Notes: generated from the sequence alone by a model not told the origin. A stretch of 64,000 bases of DNA from a bacterium (GCA_035691305.1 DASSJF010000013.1:1-64000); one strand, 5' to 3'; counted from the stretch's first letter, positions 37,015 through 46,158 are shown. Numbers and translations: made by a program.

Positions 37015-38351
37015 GACCGTGTCCCCGCCCCGTGCGCGGACAGTGCCGAGGGACCGCCTGCCGGCGGACTCGCGGGCACCGATGTCGTTGAAGCCGGCGC
37101 CGCCGCGCCGCCGCGCGAGCCGGCCTCGATCAGCCGGACGTACTCGTCTCGGAAATACTTGAGCGACGCGCGCAGGCTCGGCGGAACGCTCTCGCCGAGC
37201 AGACAGAAGCACGTGCCGGTCATGTTCCGGCTGATGCCGTCCAGCAGGTCGAGATCCTCCATCCGGCCGTGTCCGCCGAGGAGCCGCTCGAAGATCTGGC
37301 TCAGCCAGACCGTCCCCTCGCGGCACGGCGTGCACTTGCCGCACGACTCGTCGCGGTAGAACTCCACCGCGCGCGCGATGACCGCGGGGATGCTCGTGGT
37401 GTCGTCCATCACGATGATCGCGCTCGAACCGAGCATCGTCCCGATCTTCGCGAGCGAGTCGAAGTCGGCGGGCGTGTCGAGGTGTTCCGGCAGGAGGATC
37501 GCCGACGACGAGCCGCCCGGGTAGACCGCCTTGAGCGTCCGCCCCGGCCGCAGCCCGCCCGCGTGCTCGAAGATGATCTCGCGCAGCGAGGTCCCGATCG
37601 GCAGCTCCTTGACGCCGGGCCGCACCACGTGTCCGGACACGGAGTACAGAATCGGCGGCCCCGCGGCTTTGTACGCCTCCGGGCCCATCGCGATGATGTG
37701 TGGGACGTGGGCCATCGTCTCGGCGTTGTTGAGCACGGTCGGCCGGTCGTAGAGCCCGCGCACCGCGGGATAGTACGGCGGCTTCGGTCGCGGAAAGGCG
37801 CGGCGGCCCTCCAGGCTCTCCAACAGCGCGGTCTCCTCGCCGCAGATATAGGCGCCGGCACCGCGGTGAATCGTCAGCTCGAGATCGAAGCCGGTGCCGA
37901 GGATGTTCGACCCGAAGTAGCCGCGCGCGTACGCCTCGGCGAGCGCGCGGCGGAGGCGCTCGTACCCGAGAAAGAACTCCCCGCGCAGGTAAATGTAGGC
38001 GTGGTGCACGCCGTTCGCGTACGCCGTGATCAGGCTGCCTTCCAGGATCGCGTGCGGGTCGCCCTCGATCAGGGTCCGGTCCTTGAACGTGCCCGGCTCC
38101 CCCTCGTCCGCGTTGACGACGAGGTACCGCATCTCCCCTTCGCGCTTCGGGGTTAGCTTCCACTTGCGCGCGGCCGGGAACCCTGCGCCGCCGCGGCCGC
38201 GCAGACCTCCCTGTTCGACCATGCCGATGATTTGATCGGGCGTCAGCTCCTTGAGCGCCCGCGCCGCGGCCCGGTAGCCGCCCGTCGAGAGATACGCGTC
38301 GATCGACGCGCGCTCGGGCCCGAGGTGCTTCGTCAGGATCGGCTCAGGCAT
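37011..38351 (-). CDS. nuoF: NADH-quinone oxidoreductase subunit F
   Basis: NADH-binding flavoprotein subunit with FMN and a 4Fe-4S cluster, 446 residues. GLRGRGGAGFPAARKW and VVNADEGEPGTFKDR are the FMN and NADH sites; SCGKCTPCREGT plus a later cysteine bind the cluster. The C-terminal 40 residues are proline-alanine rich. Overlaps nuoE by 8 bases. Confidence 0.97.
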   Translation of the reverse strand: MPEPILTKHLGPERASIDAYLSTGGYRAAARALKELTPDQIIGMVEQGGLRGRGGAGFPAARKWKLTPKREGEMRYLVVNADEGEPGTFKDRTLIEGDPHAILEGSLITAYANGVHHAYIYLRGEFFLGYERLRRALAEAYARGYFGSNILGTGFDLELTIHRGAGAYICGEETALLESLEGRRAFPRPKPPYYPAVRGLYDRPTVLNNAETMAHVPHIIAMGPEAYKAAGPPILYSVSGHVVRPGVKELPIGTSLREIIFEHAGGLRPGRTLKAVYPGGSSSAILLPEHLDTPADFDSLAKIGTMLGSSAIIVMDDTTSIPAVIARAVEFYRDESCGKCTPCREGTVWLSQIFERLLGGHGRMEDLDLLDGISRNMTGTCFCLLGESVPPSLRASLKYFRDEYVRLIEAGSRGGAAAPASTTSVPASPPAGGPSALSAHGAGTRS

Positions 38352-38826
38352 CGGTCCGAAGTCTCCGCACCAGATCGTCCACGGCGTCGGGCGTGACCCG
38401 CGCGACGCGGTCGGCGTCGGCGAGCAGCACCGGCGCCTCCTCGCAGGCGGCCAGGCACTCCGCGATCTCGAGGGACACGCGGCCGTCCGGCGTCGTCTGC
38501 CCGGGCCGGATGCCGAGCCGGTCGCACAGGCGCGCCACGACGCGGTCGGCGCCGTTCAGATAACAGGACAGGTTGGTGCAAACACGCACGATGTGCCGTC
38601 CCACCGGCGCCGTGTGGAACATCGAGTAGAAGGACGCGACCGCGGCGACTTCCGTGACCGGCACGCCGAGCGCGTCGGCGACGTCCGCGAGAGCCGGCTC
38701 CGGCAGGTAGCCGACCTGCGCCTGCGCGGCGTGCAGCGCGGGCAGAAGCGCCGACTGCGCGCGGGGATAGCGCGCGCGCGCCTTCGCGATCACCTCCAGC
38801 GTCTCCGCGGAGAGCGTTCGGGCCAT
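38344..38826 (-). CDS. nuoE: NADH-quinone oxidoreductase subunit E
   Basis: Thioredoxin-like 2Fe-2S subunit paired with NuoF, 160 residues. The cluster cysteines lie in VCTNLSCYLNG and ECLAACEEAP. N-terminal helical part (ALLPALHAAQAQVGYLPEPA) is typical. ATG 38826 overlaps the nuoD stop. Confidence 0.95.
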   Translation of the reverse strand: MARTLSAETLEVIAKARARYPRAQSALLPALHAAQAQVGYLPEPALADVADALGVPVTEVAAVASFYSMFHTAPVGRHIVRVCTNLSCYLNGADRVVARLCDRLGIRPGQTTPDGRVSLEIAECLAACEEAPVLLADADRVARVTPDAVDDLVRRLRTDA

Positions 38827-39995
38827 CAGCGGTCGATGTCTCCGAGCACGATGTCCAGGCTCGCAATCGCGACGACGAGGTCGGACAGCGGATACCCCTC
38901 GACCATGGCCGGCAGGGCCTGGAGATTGTAGAAGGACGGCGCGCGGACGTGCGCCCGCACCGGCCGGTTGCCGCCGTCGCTCACGATGAAGTAGCCTTTC
39001 TCCCCCCGGGGCGACTCGGTGGCGACGTAACTGTCGCCCGCCGGAGGATGGATGCCTTCGCTCACCAGCTTGAACTGGTGGATCACGGCCTCCATGCTCC
39101 GCGCCAGCTCCGCGCGCGGCGGCAGCGAGATCTTGCGGTCGTCCACGAGGACGGGGCCGTCCGGCAGCCGGTCGAGGGCCTGCAGCGCGATCCGCCGGCT
39201 CTGCCGCATCTCCTCCATGCGCACGAGATAGCGCGCGTACGCGTCGCCTTCTTCCCGCACCGCGACGTCGAACTCGTACTCGTCGTAGCCGCCGTACGGC
39301 AGGACCTTCCGGCAGTCGTGCGCGACCCCGGAGCCACGCAGCACCGGGCCCGTGGCGCCGAGCGCGATCGCGTCGCCGCGCGACAGCGGCGCGACGCCCT
39401 CGAGGCGCCCCCGCCAGATCAGGTTGTCGCTGAGCAGCCGCTCATACTCGTCGATCCGCGCGGGCAGATCGTTCAGAAACGCGCGCGCCGCGGCGCCGAA
39501 CCCGTCCGGAAGGTCCTGCGCGACGCCGCCGGGCCGGAAGTAGCCGGGCATCATGCGCTGGCCGGACAGCATCTCGGAAAGGTCGAGGTACCGCTCCCGG
39601 TCCGTCATCGCGTACATGAACACGCTCGTCAGGTTCACATCGAGCGTGCCCGCGGCGAGGAACATGAGGTGGCTCGCGATGCGGTTGAGCTCGCACATCA
39701 GGATTCGGATGGCACCGGCGCGCGGCGGGGGGTCGATGCCGAGCAGGCGCTCGACCGCCTGATAGAACGCCATCTCCTCGTTGTAGCTCGCAAGGTACTC
39801 GATCCGGTCCACGAGCGTGACGTTCTGGAGGTACGTGCGCGCCTCCATCTCTTTCTCGATGCCGGTGTGGAGGTAACCGATCTCGGGCCGCGCGCGGCGG
39901 ATGATCTCGCCTTCCAAGTCGACCACGACGCGCAATACCCCGTGCGTCCCGGGGTGCTGCGGCCCGACGTTGAGCGTCAGGATCTCCTCGCGCAT
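38826..39995 (-). CDS. nuoD: NADH-quinone oxidoreductase subunit D
   Basis: Quinone-site subunit (49-kDa homologue), 389 residues. LNVGPQHPGTHGVLR at the N terminus contains the quinone-contacting histidine region; EIGYLHTGIEKEMEARTYLQ and the C-terminal SLDIVLGDIDR are standard. Separate from nuoC. ATG 39995 shares one base with the nuoC stop codon (TGATG). Confidence 0.97.
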   Translation of the reverse strand: MREEILTLNVGPQHPGTHGVLRVVVDLEGEIIRRARPEIGYLHTGIEKEMEARTYLQNVTLVDRIEYLASYNEEMAFYQAVERLLGIDPPPRAGAIRILMCELNRIASHLMFLAAGTLDVNLTSVFMYAMTDRERYLDLSEMLSGQRMMPGYFRPGGVAQDLPDGFGAAARAFLNDLPARIDEYERLLSDNLIWRGRLEGVAPLSRGDAIALGATGPVLRGSGVAHDCRKVLPYGGYDEYEFDVAVREEGDAYARYLVRMEEMRQSRRIALQALDRLPDGPVLVDDRKISLPPRAELARSMEAVIHQFKLVSEGIHPPAGDSYVATESPRGEKGYFIVSDGGNRPVRAHVRAPSFYNLQALPAMVEGYPLSDLVVAIASLDIVLGDIDR

Positions 39996-40561
39996 CACGA
40001 ACCGCGCGCCCCGCCCGATCCCGACCCGCTGCCGGGCGGAAAGTACGGGATGATCGCACTCGGTACCTTGGGGGTGTGGCCGCGGAACTCCACCGGCTCC
40101 TCGGAGAGCGAGAAGTCGCGCCGCAGCGGATGGCCCTCCCAATCGTCGGGCATCAGGATGCGGCGCAGGCCGAGATGTCCGTCGAAGAGGATTCCGAACA
40201 TGTCGAAGACCTCCCGCTCGGGAAACGCGGCGGCGCGGTAAAGGCCGGTCGCGGTCGGCAGGCGCGGCGGGTCGCCGCCGGTCTGGACCTTCACCGTCAG
40301 GCGGTCGGCGGAGCCGGCGCGGCCCAAGAGGTATACCGCCTCGAAACGGGGCTCCGCGGGCAGGCGGTCCCACGCCGTAAGATCGACGAGCATGTCGAGG
40401 CCGAGACGGTCCCGCGCGGCGCGCAGGACGTCCAGCAGCGCTCCCACGGTCACGACGATGATCGCGCGGCCGCGCTCCTCCCGCGGCGTCGCGAGACCCC
40501 ACGGCACGTGGGGACGCAGCCGGTCGAGGAGCGACTCCTGATTCACGGCCTCGTGATCCAT
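39995..40561 (-). CDS. nuoC: NADH-quinone oxidoreductase subunit C
   Basis: Peripheral-arm subunit (30-kDa homologue), 188 residues. FPEREVFDMFGILFDGHLGL and RILMPDDWEGHPLRRDF are the NuoC signature. C-terminal glycine-serine tail. ATG at 40561, 7 bases after nuoB. Confidence 0.96.
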   Translation of the reverse strand: MDHEAVNQESLLDRLRPHVPWGLATPREERGRAIIVVTVGALLDVLRAARDRLGLDMLVDLTAWDRLPAEPRFEAVYLLGRAGSADRLTVKVQTGGDPPRLPTATGLYRAAAFPEREVFDMFGILFDGHLGLRRILMPDDWEGHPLRRDFSLSEEPVEFRGHTPKVPSAIIPYFPPGSGSGSGGARGS

Positions 40562-40568
40562 CCCGGAC

Positions 40569-41054
40569 TCAGCGTTGCTGTCCGACGGTGCGGCCGCGGG
40601 CGATCAGGTCTTGTAGAAGGCCGAGGCCGTGCAGGAGGGCTTCCGGGCGCGGCGGGCATCCGGCGATGTACACGTCCACGGGCACGACTTTGTCCACCCC
40701 CTGCACGACCGCGTAGTTGTTGTAGAGACCGCCGGTGCTCGCGCAATCGCCCATCGCGATGACCCACTTGGGCTCGAGCATCTGGTCGTAGATGTGCCGG
40801 ACGACCGGCGCCATCTTCTGACTCACGCGGCCTGCCACGATCATGAGGTCGGCCTGGCGGGGCGAGGCACGGAACAGCTCCGATCCGTACCGCGCGATGT
40901 CGAACCGCGACGCGGCGCTGGAGATCATCTCGATCGCGCAGCAGGCGAGCCCGAACTGCACCGGCCAGACGGAACTCGCCCGCGCCCAGTTGAGGAGCCG
41001 GTCCACGGTCGTGGTCAGGACGTTCCGTTCGACGTCCCGCTGGGAACCGATCAC
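40569..41054 (-). CDS. nuoB: NADH-quinone oxidoreductase subunit B
   Basis: Carries the terminal cluster N2, 161 residues. Cluster cysteines lie in [19 protein letters not shown] and [12 protein letters not shown] start at 41054 overlaps the nuoA stop (GTGA). Confidence 0.97.
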   Translation of the reverse strand: MIGSQRDVERNVLTTTVDRLLNWARASSVWPVQFGLACCAIEMISSAASRFDIARYGSELFRASPRQADLMIVAGRVSQKMAPVVRHIYDQMLEPKWVIAMGDCASTGGLYNNYAVVQGVDKVVPVDVYIAGCPPRPEALLHGLGLLQDLIARGRTVGQQR

Positions 41055-41404
41055 TCCCACTCGAGGGCTCCCCGCTTCAGGACGTAGAGATAGCCCACGG
41101 CGAGCAGGCCGAGGAACGTGAACATCTCCACGATGCCGGCCGGCCCCAACTCGCGGACCAGGACGGCCCACGGATAGACGAAGACGATCTCGACGTCGAA
41201 CAAAATGAAGAGCATCGCGATCAGGTAGTAGCGGATGGGGACGCGCCGCCACGCGCCGCCCGACGGCCACACCCCCGCCTCGTACGGCAGGCCCTTCTGC
41301 AGCGTCGCGCGCCGGCCGCCGACCGCCATGTGGAGACCCATCAGCGTGCCGGCCAGGAGAAGCGCAAGCGTGAAGTGCACGAGAACGGGGACGTAGCCCG
41401 ACAC
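41051..41404 (-). CDS. nuoA: NADH-quinone oxidoreductase subunit A
   Basis: First gene of the nuo operon; three-helix membrane subunit of 117 residues. [20 protein letters not shown] and [13 protein letters not shown] are NuoA signatures. GTG start at 41404 lies 6 bases after a good -10, so the mRNA appears leaderless; no ribosome-binding site is visible. Confidence 0.95.
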   Translation of the reverse strand: MSGYVPVLVHFTLALLLAGTLMGLHMAVGGRRATLQKGLPYEAGVWPSGGAWRRVPIRYYLIAMLFILFDVEIVFVYPWAVLVRELGPAGIVEMFTFLGLLAVGYLYVLKRGALEWE

Positions 41405-41410
41405 GAATTT

Positions 41411-41439
41411 ATGATTGCAGAAGCGTTAGGGTGTGTCAA
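41411..41439 (-). promoter_or_regulatory. Promoter of the nuo operon
   Basis: On the minus strand, perfect -35 TTGACA (41434-41439), 17-base spacer, -10 AATCAT (41411-41416). The first base transcribed should fall at or next to the nuoA GTG (41404). It is an AT-rich island within an otherwise GC-rich 106-base gap. Confidence 0.65.
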
Positions 41440-41510
41440 CGCGGCGCGTCACGCGGCTCGAGCCCGGGGCGCGGGGAAGCGCGCCCGCCGCGTGGCGCAG
41501 TCCGGCCGTC

Positions 41511-42647
41511 CTAGGCGGCGCGGCGCAGTTGAGGGACGACCGCGCGCAGCACGTCGAGCGCGATGTCGACCTCCACGGCCGTGGTGGGGCGTCCCAGGGT
41601 CAAGCGCACCGCCGACGCCGCCCGCGCCGGCGGGACGCCGAGTGCCGTCAGCACGTGGGACGCCTCCAGCGTGCCCGAGGAGCAGGCCGAGCCCGCGCTG
41701 ACTGCGACGCCGCGCAGGTCCAGGGCGATGACGAGCGACTGGCTGTCGGTGCCGTCCACGGACACGTTCACGTTATTGGCGAGCCGCCGCCCGGGATCCC
41801 CGTTCAGCGCGACGCCGGGAATCGCAAGCGCCCCCGCGATCAGCCGGTCGCGCAGCGCGGTGACGCGCTCGGTTTCGTCGTCCATCTCGCGGCCGGCGAT
41901 CCGGAGCGCCTCCCCAAGTCCCACGATGCCCGGCACGTTCTCCGTGCCGCCGCGGCGCCCGCGCTCGTGGCCGCCGCCGCGCTGCAGCGGCACGAGCGGC
42001 GTTCCCGTGCGTACGTACAGCGCCCCGACGCCTTTCGGTCCGTACCGCTTGTGGCCCGACAGCGATAGCAAATCGACCTGGAGGTCGTCGACCCGCGCCG
42101 GAAGCGCGCCCGCCCACTGGGTGGCATCGGTGTGGAACGACACGCCGCGCTCTCGCGCGATCGCGCCGATCTCCGAGACCGGCTGCAGCGTGCCGATCTC
42201 GTTGTTGGCGGCCATGATCGAAATCAGGGAGGTGTCGGGCCGCAGCGCCCGCCGCACGTCGTCCGGGTCAACGATGCCGGCGGCGCCGACGGGCACCATC
42301 GTAATCTCGTGGCCGCGCTCCTGAAGGAAGTGGCAGGCTTCGTGAATTGCGTGATGCTCGATGGTGGAGGTGACGACGTGGCCGCCGCGCGCGAACGCGA
42401 CGCCGATGACGGCGAGGTTGTCCGCCTCGGTGGCGCCGCTGGTGAAGATGATCTCCCCGGGACGCGCCCCCAGCAGCGACGCGACTTCGACCCGCGCGCG
42501 GTCCACCGCCGCCCGGGCTTCCTGCCCGAACGCGTGCATGCTGCTCGCGTTGCCGGGGCGGTCGGTGAAATACGGCAGCATCGCCGCGAGGACGCGCGGG
42601 TCCACCGGCGTGGTCGCCGCGTAGTCGAGATACACCCCCTCGGTCAA
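41511..42647 (-). CDS. Cysteine desulfurase (IscS/NifS family)
   Basis: PLP enzyme that takes sulfur from cysteine for iron-sulfur clusters and other sulfur transfers. 378 residues: YLDYAATTPVDP at the start, EHHAIHEAC, TDATQWAGALP, PLP lysine in SLSGHKRYGPKG, and the catalytic cysteine loop SAGSACSSGT. The start is TTG 42647; no ATG or GTG lies between it and the end of the upstream MerR-like gene. It precedes the nuo operon, whose many clusters need such an enzyme, and could also serve the MoaD-like carrier. Confidence 0.93.
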   Translation of the reverse strand: MTEGVYLDYAATTPVDPRVLAAMLPYFTDRPGNASSMHAFGQEARAAVDRARVEVASLLGARPGEIIFTSGATEADNLAVIGVAFARGGHVVTSTIEHHAIHEACHFLQERGHEITMVPVGAAGIVDPDDVRRALRPDTSLISIMAANNEIGTLQPVSEIGAIARERGVSFHTDATQWAGALPARVDDLQVDLLSLSGHKRYGPKGVGALYVRTGTPLVPLQRGGGHERGRRGGTENVPGIVGLGEALRIAGREMDDETERVTALRDRLIAGALAIPGVALNGDPGRRLANNVNVSVDGTDSQSLVIALDLRGVAVSAGSACSSGTLEASHVLTALGVPPARAASAVRLTLGRPTTAVEVDIALDVLRAVVPQLRRAA

Positions 42648-42663
42648 CGCGATCGAGGCCGGC

Positions 42664-43026
42664 CTAATGCCGGATCGCGCGTTCGCGCCGGCGGGCGCTG
42701 CGGGGCAACCCGATGGCCACGACGCCCCGGCGGGCGCGGCTCCGCCGCGTCGACGGCGCACGCCGGGCGCGGCCGGGCGCGGCCTTGCGCCGCGTGCGGG
42801 GCTCGACGACACGGAGACCTTGGAAGGCCGCCGGGGTGCCGCCGCGGCCGGATGCCAGGTAGACGGCGCGCTGCAGAATCTCCACTTCGGCCCACGAATA
42901 CCGGCGCGGACGGCGGGCCGCCCGGGGTAGCAGAGCCCTATCCCAGCGGCGCAGCGAGGCGGGCGATAGCCCGGTCAATTCGGCGACAAGACGCGGCTGC
43001 AAAAGCGGTGCGGTGAAATGGCCCAT
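42664..43026 (-). CDS. MerR-like regulator with basic tail
   Basis: A 120-residue protein with a MerR-type winged helix at about 8-60 (LVAELTGLSPASLRRWDRAL then the RRYSWAEVEILQRAVYLA helix). The remaining half is very arginine-rich with no cysteine, and lacks a normal effector domain or coiled coil. ATG 43026 has GGGAG at about 10 bases; an upstream GTG is too close to it. It lies 16 bases before the cysteine desulfurase gene, suggesting it controls that gene, as IscR does elsewhere. Confidence 0.8.
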   Translation of the reverse strand: MGHFTAPLLQPRLVAELTGLSPASLRRWDRALLPRAARRPRRYSWAEVEILQRAVYLASGRGGTPAAFQGLRVVEPRTRRKAAPGRARRAPSTRRSRARRGVVAIGLPRSARRRERAIRH

Positions 43027-43058
43027 GGCAAACACGCTCCCAGATGAGCGATGTGACT

Positions 43059-43067
43059 AGTATACCA
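43059..43067 (-). promoter_or_regulatory. Extended -10 promoter of the MerR-desulfurase pair
   Basis: On the minus strand TGGTATACT is an extended -10 element (TG-n-TATACT), about 33 bases upstream of the MerR-like ATG. Confidence 0.5.
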
Positions 43068-43122
43068 GGAACGGCCGGCGGGCCGCCGCAGGTCGATTGT
43101 CAAGATATCTCACGTTTCGCTG

Positions 43123-43947
43123 TCAGGGTTTGCTGGCGGCCACGATCGCCCAACGGTGCACAAACCGGACGGTCTCGCCCTCGACGGAGACGGCCATCCC
43201 GGCGCGATCGCCCGGCGCCGATTCGAGCAGGCGCGTCCGCACGACCGCCGCGCGGTCGGCCGGCGTGTGCGCCAGGCGCAGCCACTCGTCTAATTCGCGA
43301 TTCTGCGATCCCTCCGCGCGGCCCGTGACCGTCAGTCCTTCGCCCTCGAGCAGCGCCGCGATCCCGCGCGCGCTTTCCATGCCCATGTGGGACGGATCCC
43401 GGAGGTTCTCGATCTCATTTTGAAGCGCCCGCGCGCGCTCATCCTCCGAGCCGACGAGGTCACTCACCACAACCCGCCCGCCCGACTCCGTCACCCTCAC
43501 GATTTCCCGGAGCACGGCGCGAGGCTCACCGAAGTGATGCAGCGCGTACGTGTTCGCGACGAGGGAAAAGGCGCCGTCGCAGAACGGCATCCGCTCCGCG
43601 GCGCCGCGCACCAGAGAGACGATCCCGGCCGGCGACGACGACGACGCCTCGCGAATGCGCCGCCGGGCCTGCTGCAGCATGGCGGCCGTCAGGTCGAGAC
43701 CCACCGCGTGCCGGACCAAGGGGGACAACGTCAGGAGCAGCGTCCCGGGGCCGCAGGCGACGTCGAGGAGGCGGTCCACAAACGCAGGCGCCGCGAGCCG
43801 CAGCAGCGCTTCGTTCTCCTCGCGGCGCACTGTGACACGGCTGTGCGCGTAAGATTGCGCCGTCGCGGTGAAGCGCGCCTCGTTGACGCGCCGGGCGTCG
43901 GCGGGGCCGCCGCGGCCCGCTCCGTCCCGGCCCTCCCGATTCGTCAT
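43123..43947 (-). CDS. SAM-dependent class I methyltransferase
   Basis: A 274-residue methyltransferase, UbiE/Methyltransf_11 type. SAM-binding motif LLDVACGPGTLLL, acidic VGLDLT, FSLVANTYALHHF and the ESGGRVVVSDLVG strand are clear. Substrate unknown; UbiE-like quinone methylation is one possibility. Overlaps the PHP phosphatase gene by 4 bases and is the last of a four-gene run. Confidence 0.88.
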   Translation of the reverse strand: MTNREGRDGAGRGGPADARRVNEARFTATAQSYAHSRVTVRREENEALLRLAAPAFVDRLLDVACGPGTLLLTLSPLVRHAVGLDLTAAMLQQARRRIREASSSSPAGIVSLVRGAAERMPFCDGAFSLVANTYALHHFGEPRAVLREIVRVTESGGRVVVSDLVGSEDERARALQNEIENLRDPSHMGMESARGIAALLEGEGLTVTGRAEGSQNRELDEWLRLAHTPADRAAVVRTRLLESAPGDRAGMAVSVEGETVRFVHRWAIVAASKP

Positions 43948-44801
43948 GCGAGCGCCACCATGGTGCGGCGCCGTCCCGCGAACGTCGCGACCTCCGCGTA
44001 TCCGGCGCCTCGGGCCAGCGCGGCGCCGCGGTCAAAGTCTCGCGCGACGTCCTCGGGCGTGTGCGCGTCCGAATTGATGAGGGTCGGCACGCCGGCCCGG
44101 CGGCAGGCGGCCAGAAACGCGGGAGCGGGATAGAGCTCCCCGACGGGCTTGCGCAGACCGGCGGTGTTGATCTCGGCGCAGACCCCGGCGCGGGCGAACG
44201 CCTCGGCTGCCGCCTCGTACTGGTCGAGGATATCGACGGCCGGACGGTACCCGCACACCTTGATCACGTCCGGGTGTCCGATGAAGTCGAAGAATCCGGT
44301 GCCGGCGGCCGCGGCGATCAGCGAAAAGTATCGCCGGTAGGCGTCGAGCACGTCGCGACGCTCCCATTCCTCGGTCTTCGACAGGTCGTCGAAGCCCCAC
44401 CAGACGCCCCCCCGGTCCTCCGGCGGGATCCAGTGCACCGAGCCGATCGTGTAGTCCCACGGATAGAGATCCATCAGTCGCTCGAGCTCCCGCTCGTAGC
44501 CCGGCAGATAGTCCCACTCGAGCGCGACCATGACGGGCAGCCCGGCCTTGCGCGCCGCCTCGATGAGCTGCAGGTAGTCGTCCAGCGACTCGGTATTCTG
44601 CTCGTCGATCCAGCCGGACACGGCATCGCGCGGTGGATACATCGCGCGGCATTCGCGAAACCGGTGTGGATGCTCGCTGAAGCCGATCTCCGTCAGGCCG
44701 CGCGCGTTCGCCGTCTCGACGAACCGCCCGAGCCATTCGAGCGTCCAGGGTCCGCGCTCGAGGTGTAGGTGGTAGTCGGCGCGCATCGTCGCGGCGGTCA
44801 T
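43944..44801 (-). CDS. PHP-domain phosphatase (histidinol-phosphatase family)
   Basis: A 285-residue metal-dependent phosphoesterase. PHP motifs: RADYHLHLE near the N terminus, GFSEHPH, VALEWDYLPG, the FFDFIGHPDVIK region and NSDAHTPEDVARDF near the end. Family members include HisK-type histidinol-phosphatases, but no his genes are near, so the substrate is uncertain. Two neighbouring in-frame ATGs exist at the start; 44801 is used. Confidence 0.85.
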   Translation of the reverse strand: MTAATMRADYHLHLERGPWTLEWLGRFVETANARGLTEIGFSEHPHRFRECRAMYPPRDAVSGWIDEQNTESLDDYLQLIEAARKAGLPVMVALEWDYLPGYERELERLMDLYPWDYTIGSVHWIPPEDRGGVWWGFDDLSKTEEWERRDVLDAYRRYFSLIAAAAGTGFFDFIGHPDVIKVCGYRPAVDILDQYEAAAEAFARAGVCAEINTAGLRKPVGELYPAPAFLAACRRAGVPTLINSDAHTPEDVARDFDRGAALARGAGYAEVATFAGRRRTMVALA

Positions 44802-44805
44802 ACGG

Positions 44806-45501
44806 TCACAGCCGCCCGCTCCGGATCCGCCGGACGAAGCTCTGCGCGTCCGGATGGTCGCTCGTCAGCAAGTCCTGAATCACCGCCTCGCGGTCGTACT
44901 CGATCCGAACGATCTCCGCGCGCCACGCGCCGCGCTCGAGCGTCAGAATCGCCCACGCCGGACGCGGAATGCCGTCGAATGGGAAGCCCACGCTGCCCGC
45001 GTTGACGATCAGGCCGCCCGCGACTTCACGGATGTAGGCCCGATGGATGTGTCCGTAGACGAGCGTGCGGGCCTCCGCCTGTTCGAACGCGCGGGCGACG
45101 GTCGCGGCGGGAGACGACGGCTCGATCAAATCGGTCGTCGACCACGGCGTCGCGTGCACCAGCACGAGCGGCGGCCCACCGGGGGCGTCGACGCGCCGCG
45201 ACCGCGGCAGCGCGCGCAGCCAGTCCACCTGCTCCGGCGTGAGCCGGGTCCGCGCCCACGCGGCGACGGCGCCGGCCGCGCCCTCGGGGGAGGCGGCGAC
45301 CATCTCGTCCGTGTTCCCGACCACAGCCGGGTAGCCGCCCTCGATGAGGCGCTCGACGGCTTCGCGCGGACGCGGTCCGCCGAACGCGAAATCGCCGCCA
45401 TTGAGGATTCGGTCGAAGGGCCCGCGCGCGCGGATGTCGGCGAGCACCGCCTCCAGCGCGGCGACGTTGCCGTGGACGTCGGAGAAGATGGCGACTCGCA
45501 C
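44806..45501 (-). CDS. Calcineurin-like metallophosphoesterase
   Basis: A 231-residue phosphoesterase of the YfcE/MJ0936-like group with all metal motifs: IFSDVHGNVAALEAV, LNGGDF, VVGNTDEMV, LVHATPW and VYGHIHRAY. Predicted to cleave phosphodiesters or phosphate esters in the cytoplasm; the natural substrate is unknown. GTG start at 45501, 6 bases after the NUDIX gene. Confidence 0.9.
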   Translation of the reverse strand: MRVAIFSDVHGNVAALEAVLADIRARGPFDRILNGGDFAFGGPRPREAVERLIEGGYPAVVGNTDEMVAASPEGAAGAVAAWARTRLTPEQVDWLRALPRSRRVDAPGGPPLVLVHATPWSTTDLIEPSSPAATVARAFEQAEARTLVYGHIHRAYIREVAGGLIVNAGSVGFPFDGIPRPAWAILTLERGAWRAEIVRIEYDREAVIQDLLTSDHPDAQSFVRRIRSGRL

Positions 45502-45507
45502 GGTCCC

Positions 45508-46158
45508 CTAGCGGGCGGCGCCCGCTCTGACGAGCGGCACGCCGAACACCGCCTCGAGGAAGCGGGCGACGATCCGGCCGGTCGCTCCCCAGATCACGTC
45601 GGAGCCCGCCTGATAGTAGTACATCACCACGCTGTCGCCCCGAGGCCGGCGGTAGAGTTCCGTGCGGACGTTGTGCGGATCGAGGAGCGTGCGCAGCGGC
45701 ACGACGAGCACCGCGCGGACTTCATCGGCGCTGACGCGCAGGCGCGCCGGATACGGCAGCGTGCCGGCGAACGGCGAGACCATGAACCCCGAGATCGCCG
45801 CCTCCTCGTCGTCGAGACCGCCCAGCAGCGTGACGTCCGACGGCGGGACGCCGATCTCCTCATGCGTCTCGCGCAGCGCACCGGCGGCCGGATCCTCGCC
45901 GGCGTCGAGCGCGCCGCCGGGAAACGAGATCTGGCCCTTGTGGTGCTCCACGTGATCGGTGCGCCGCGTAAAGATAAGCGCCGGGCCGCCCTCCGTCACG
46001 ACGAGCGGCAACAGCACCGCCGCCCGGCGGAGGCCCGCGCCGAGCGGCGCGATCCGGCGGGGACGATCGAGCACCGTGCGGATATGCGTGAACAGCGCGT
46101 CGGGGTCCGAGAGCAGCGCGGCCTGGTCCGGCCGAGCGCGTGATTCATTCGAATTCAC
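45508..46158 (-). CDS. NUDIX hydrolase, CoA pyrophosphatase type
   Basis: A 216-residue NUDIX enzyme. The full box is present (GALDAGE followed after seven residues by RETHEEIGV), preceded by HHKGQISFPGG, the motif of the NudL/YeaB CoA-pyrophosphatase group that hydrolyses CoA and its derivatives. GTG 46158 has AAGGAGG upstream, which fixes the start. First gene of the NUDIX-metallophosphoesterase-PHP-methyltransferase run. Confidence 0.88.
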   Translation of the reverse strand: MNSNESRARPDQAALLSDPDALFTHIRTVLDRPRRIAPLGAGLRRAAVLLPLVVTEGGPALIFTRRTDHVEHHKGQISFPGGALDAGEDPAAGALRETHEEIGVPPSDVTLLGGLDDEEAAISGFMVSPFAGTLPYPARLRVSADEVRAVLVVPLRTLLDPHNVRTELYRRPRGDSVVMYYYQAGSDVIWGATGRIVARFLEAVFGVPLVRAGAAR

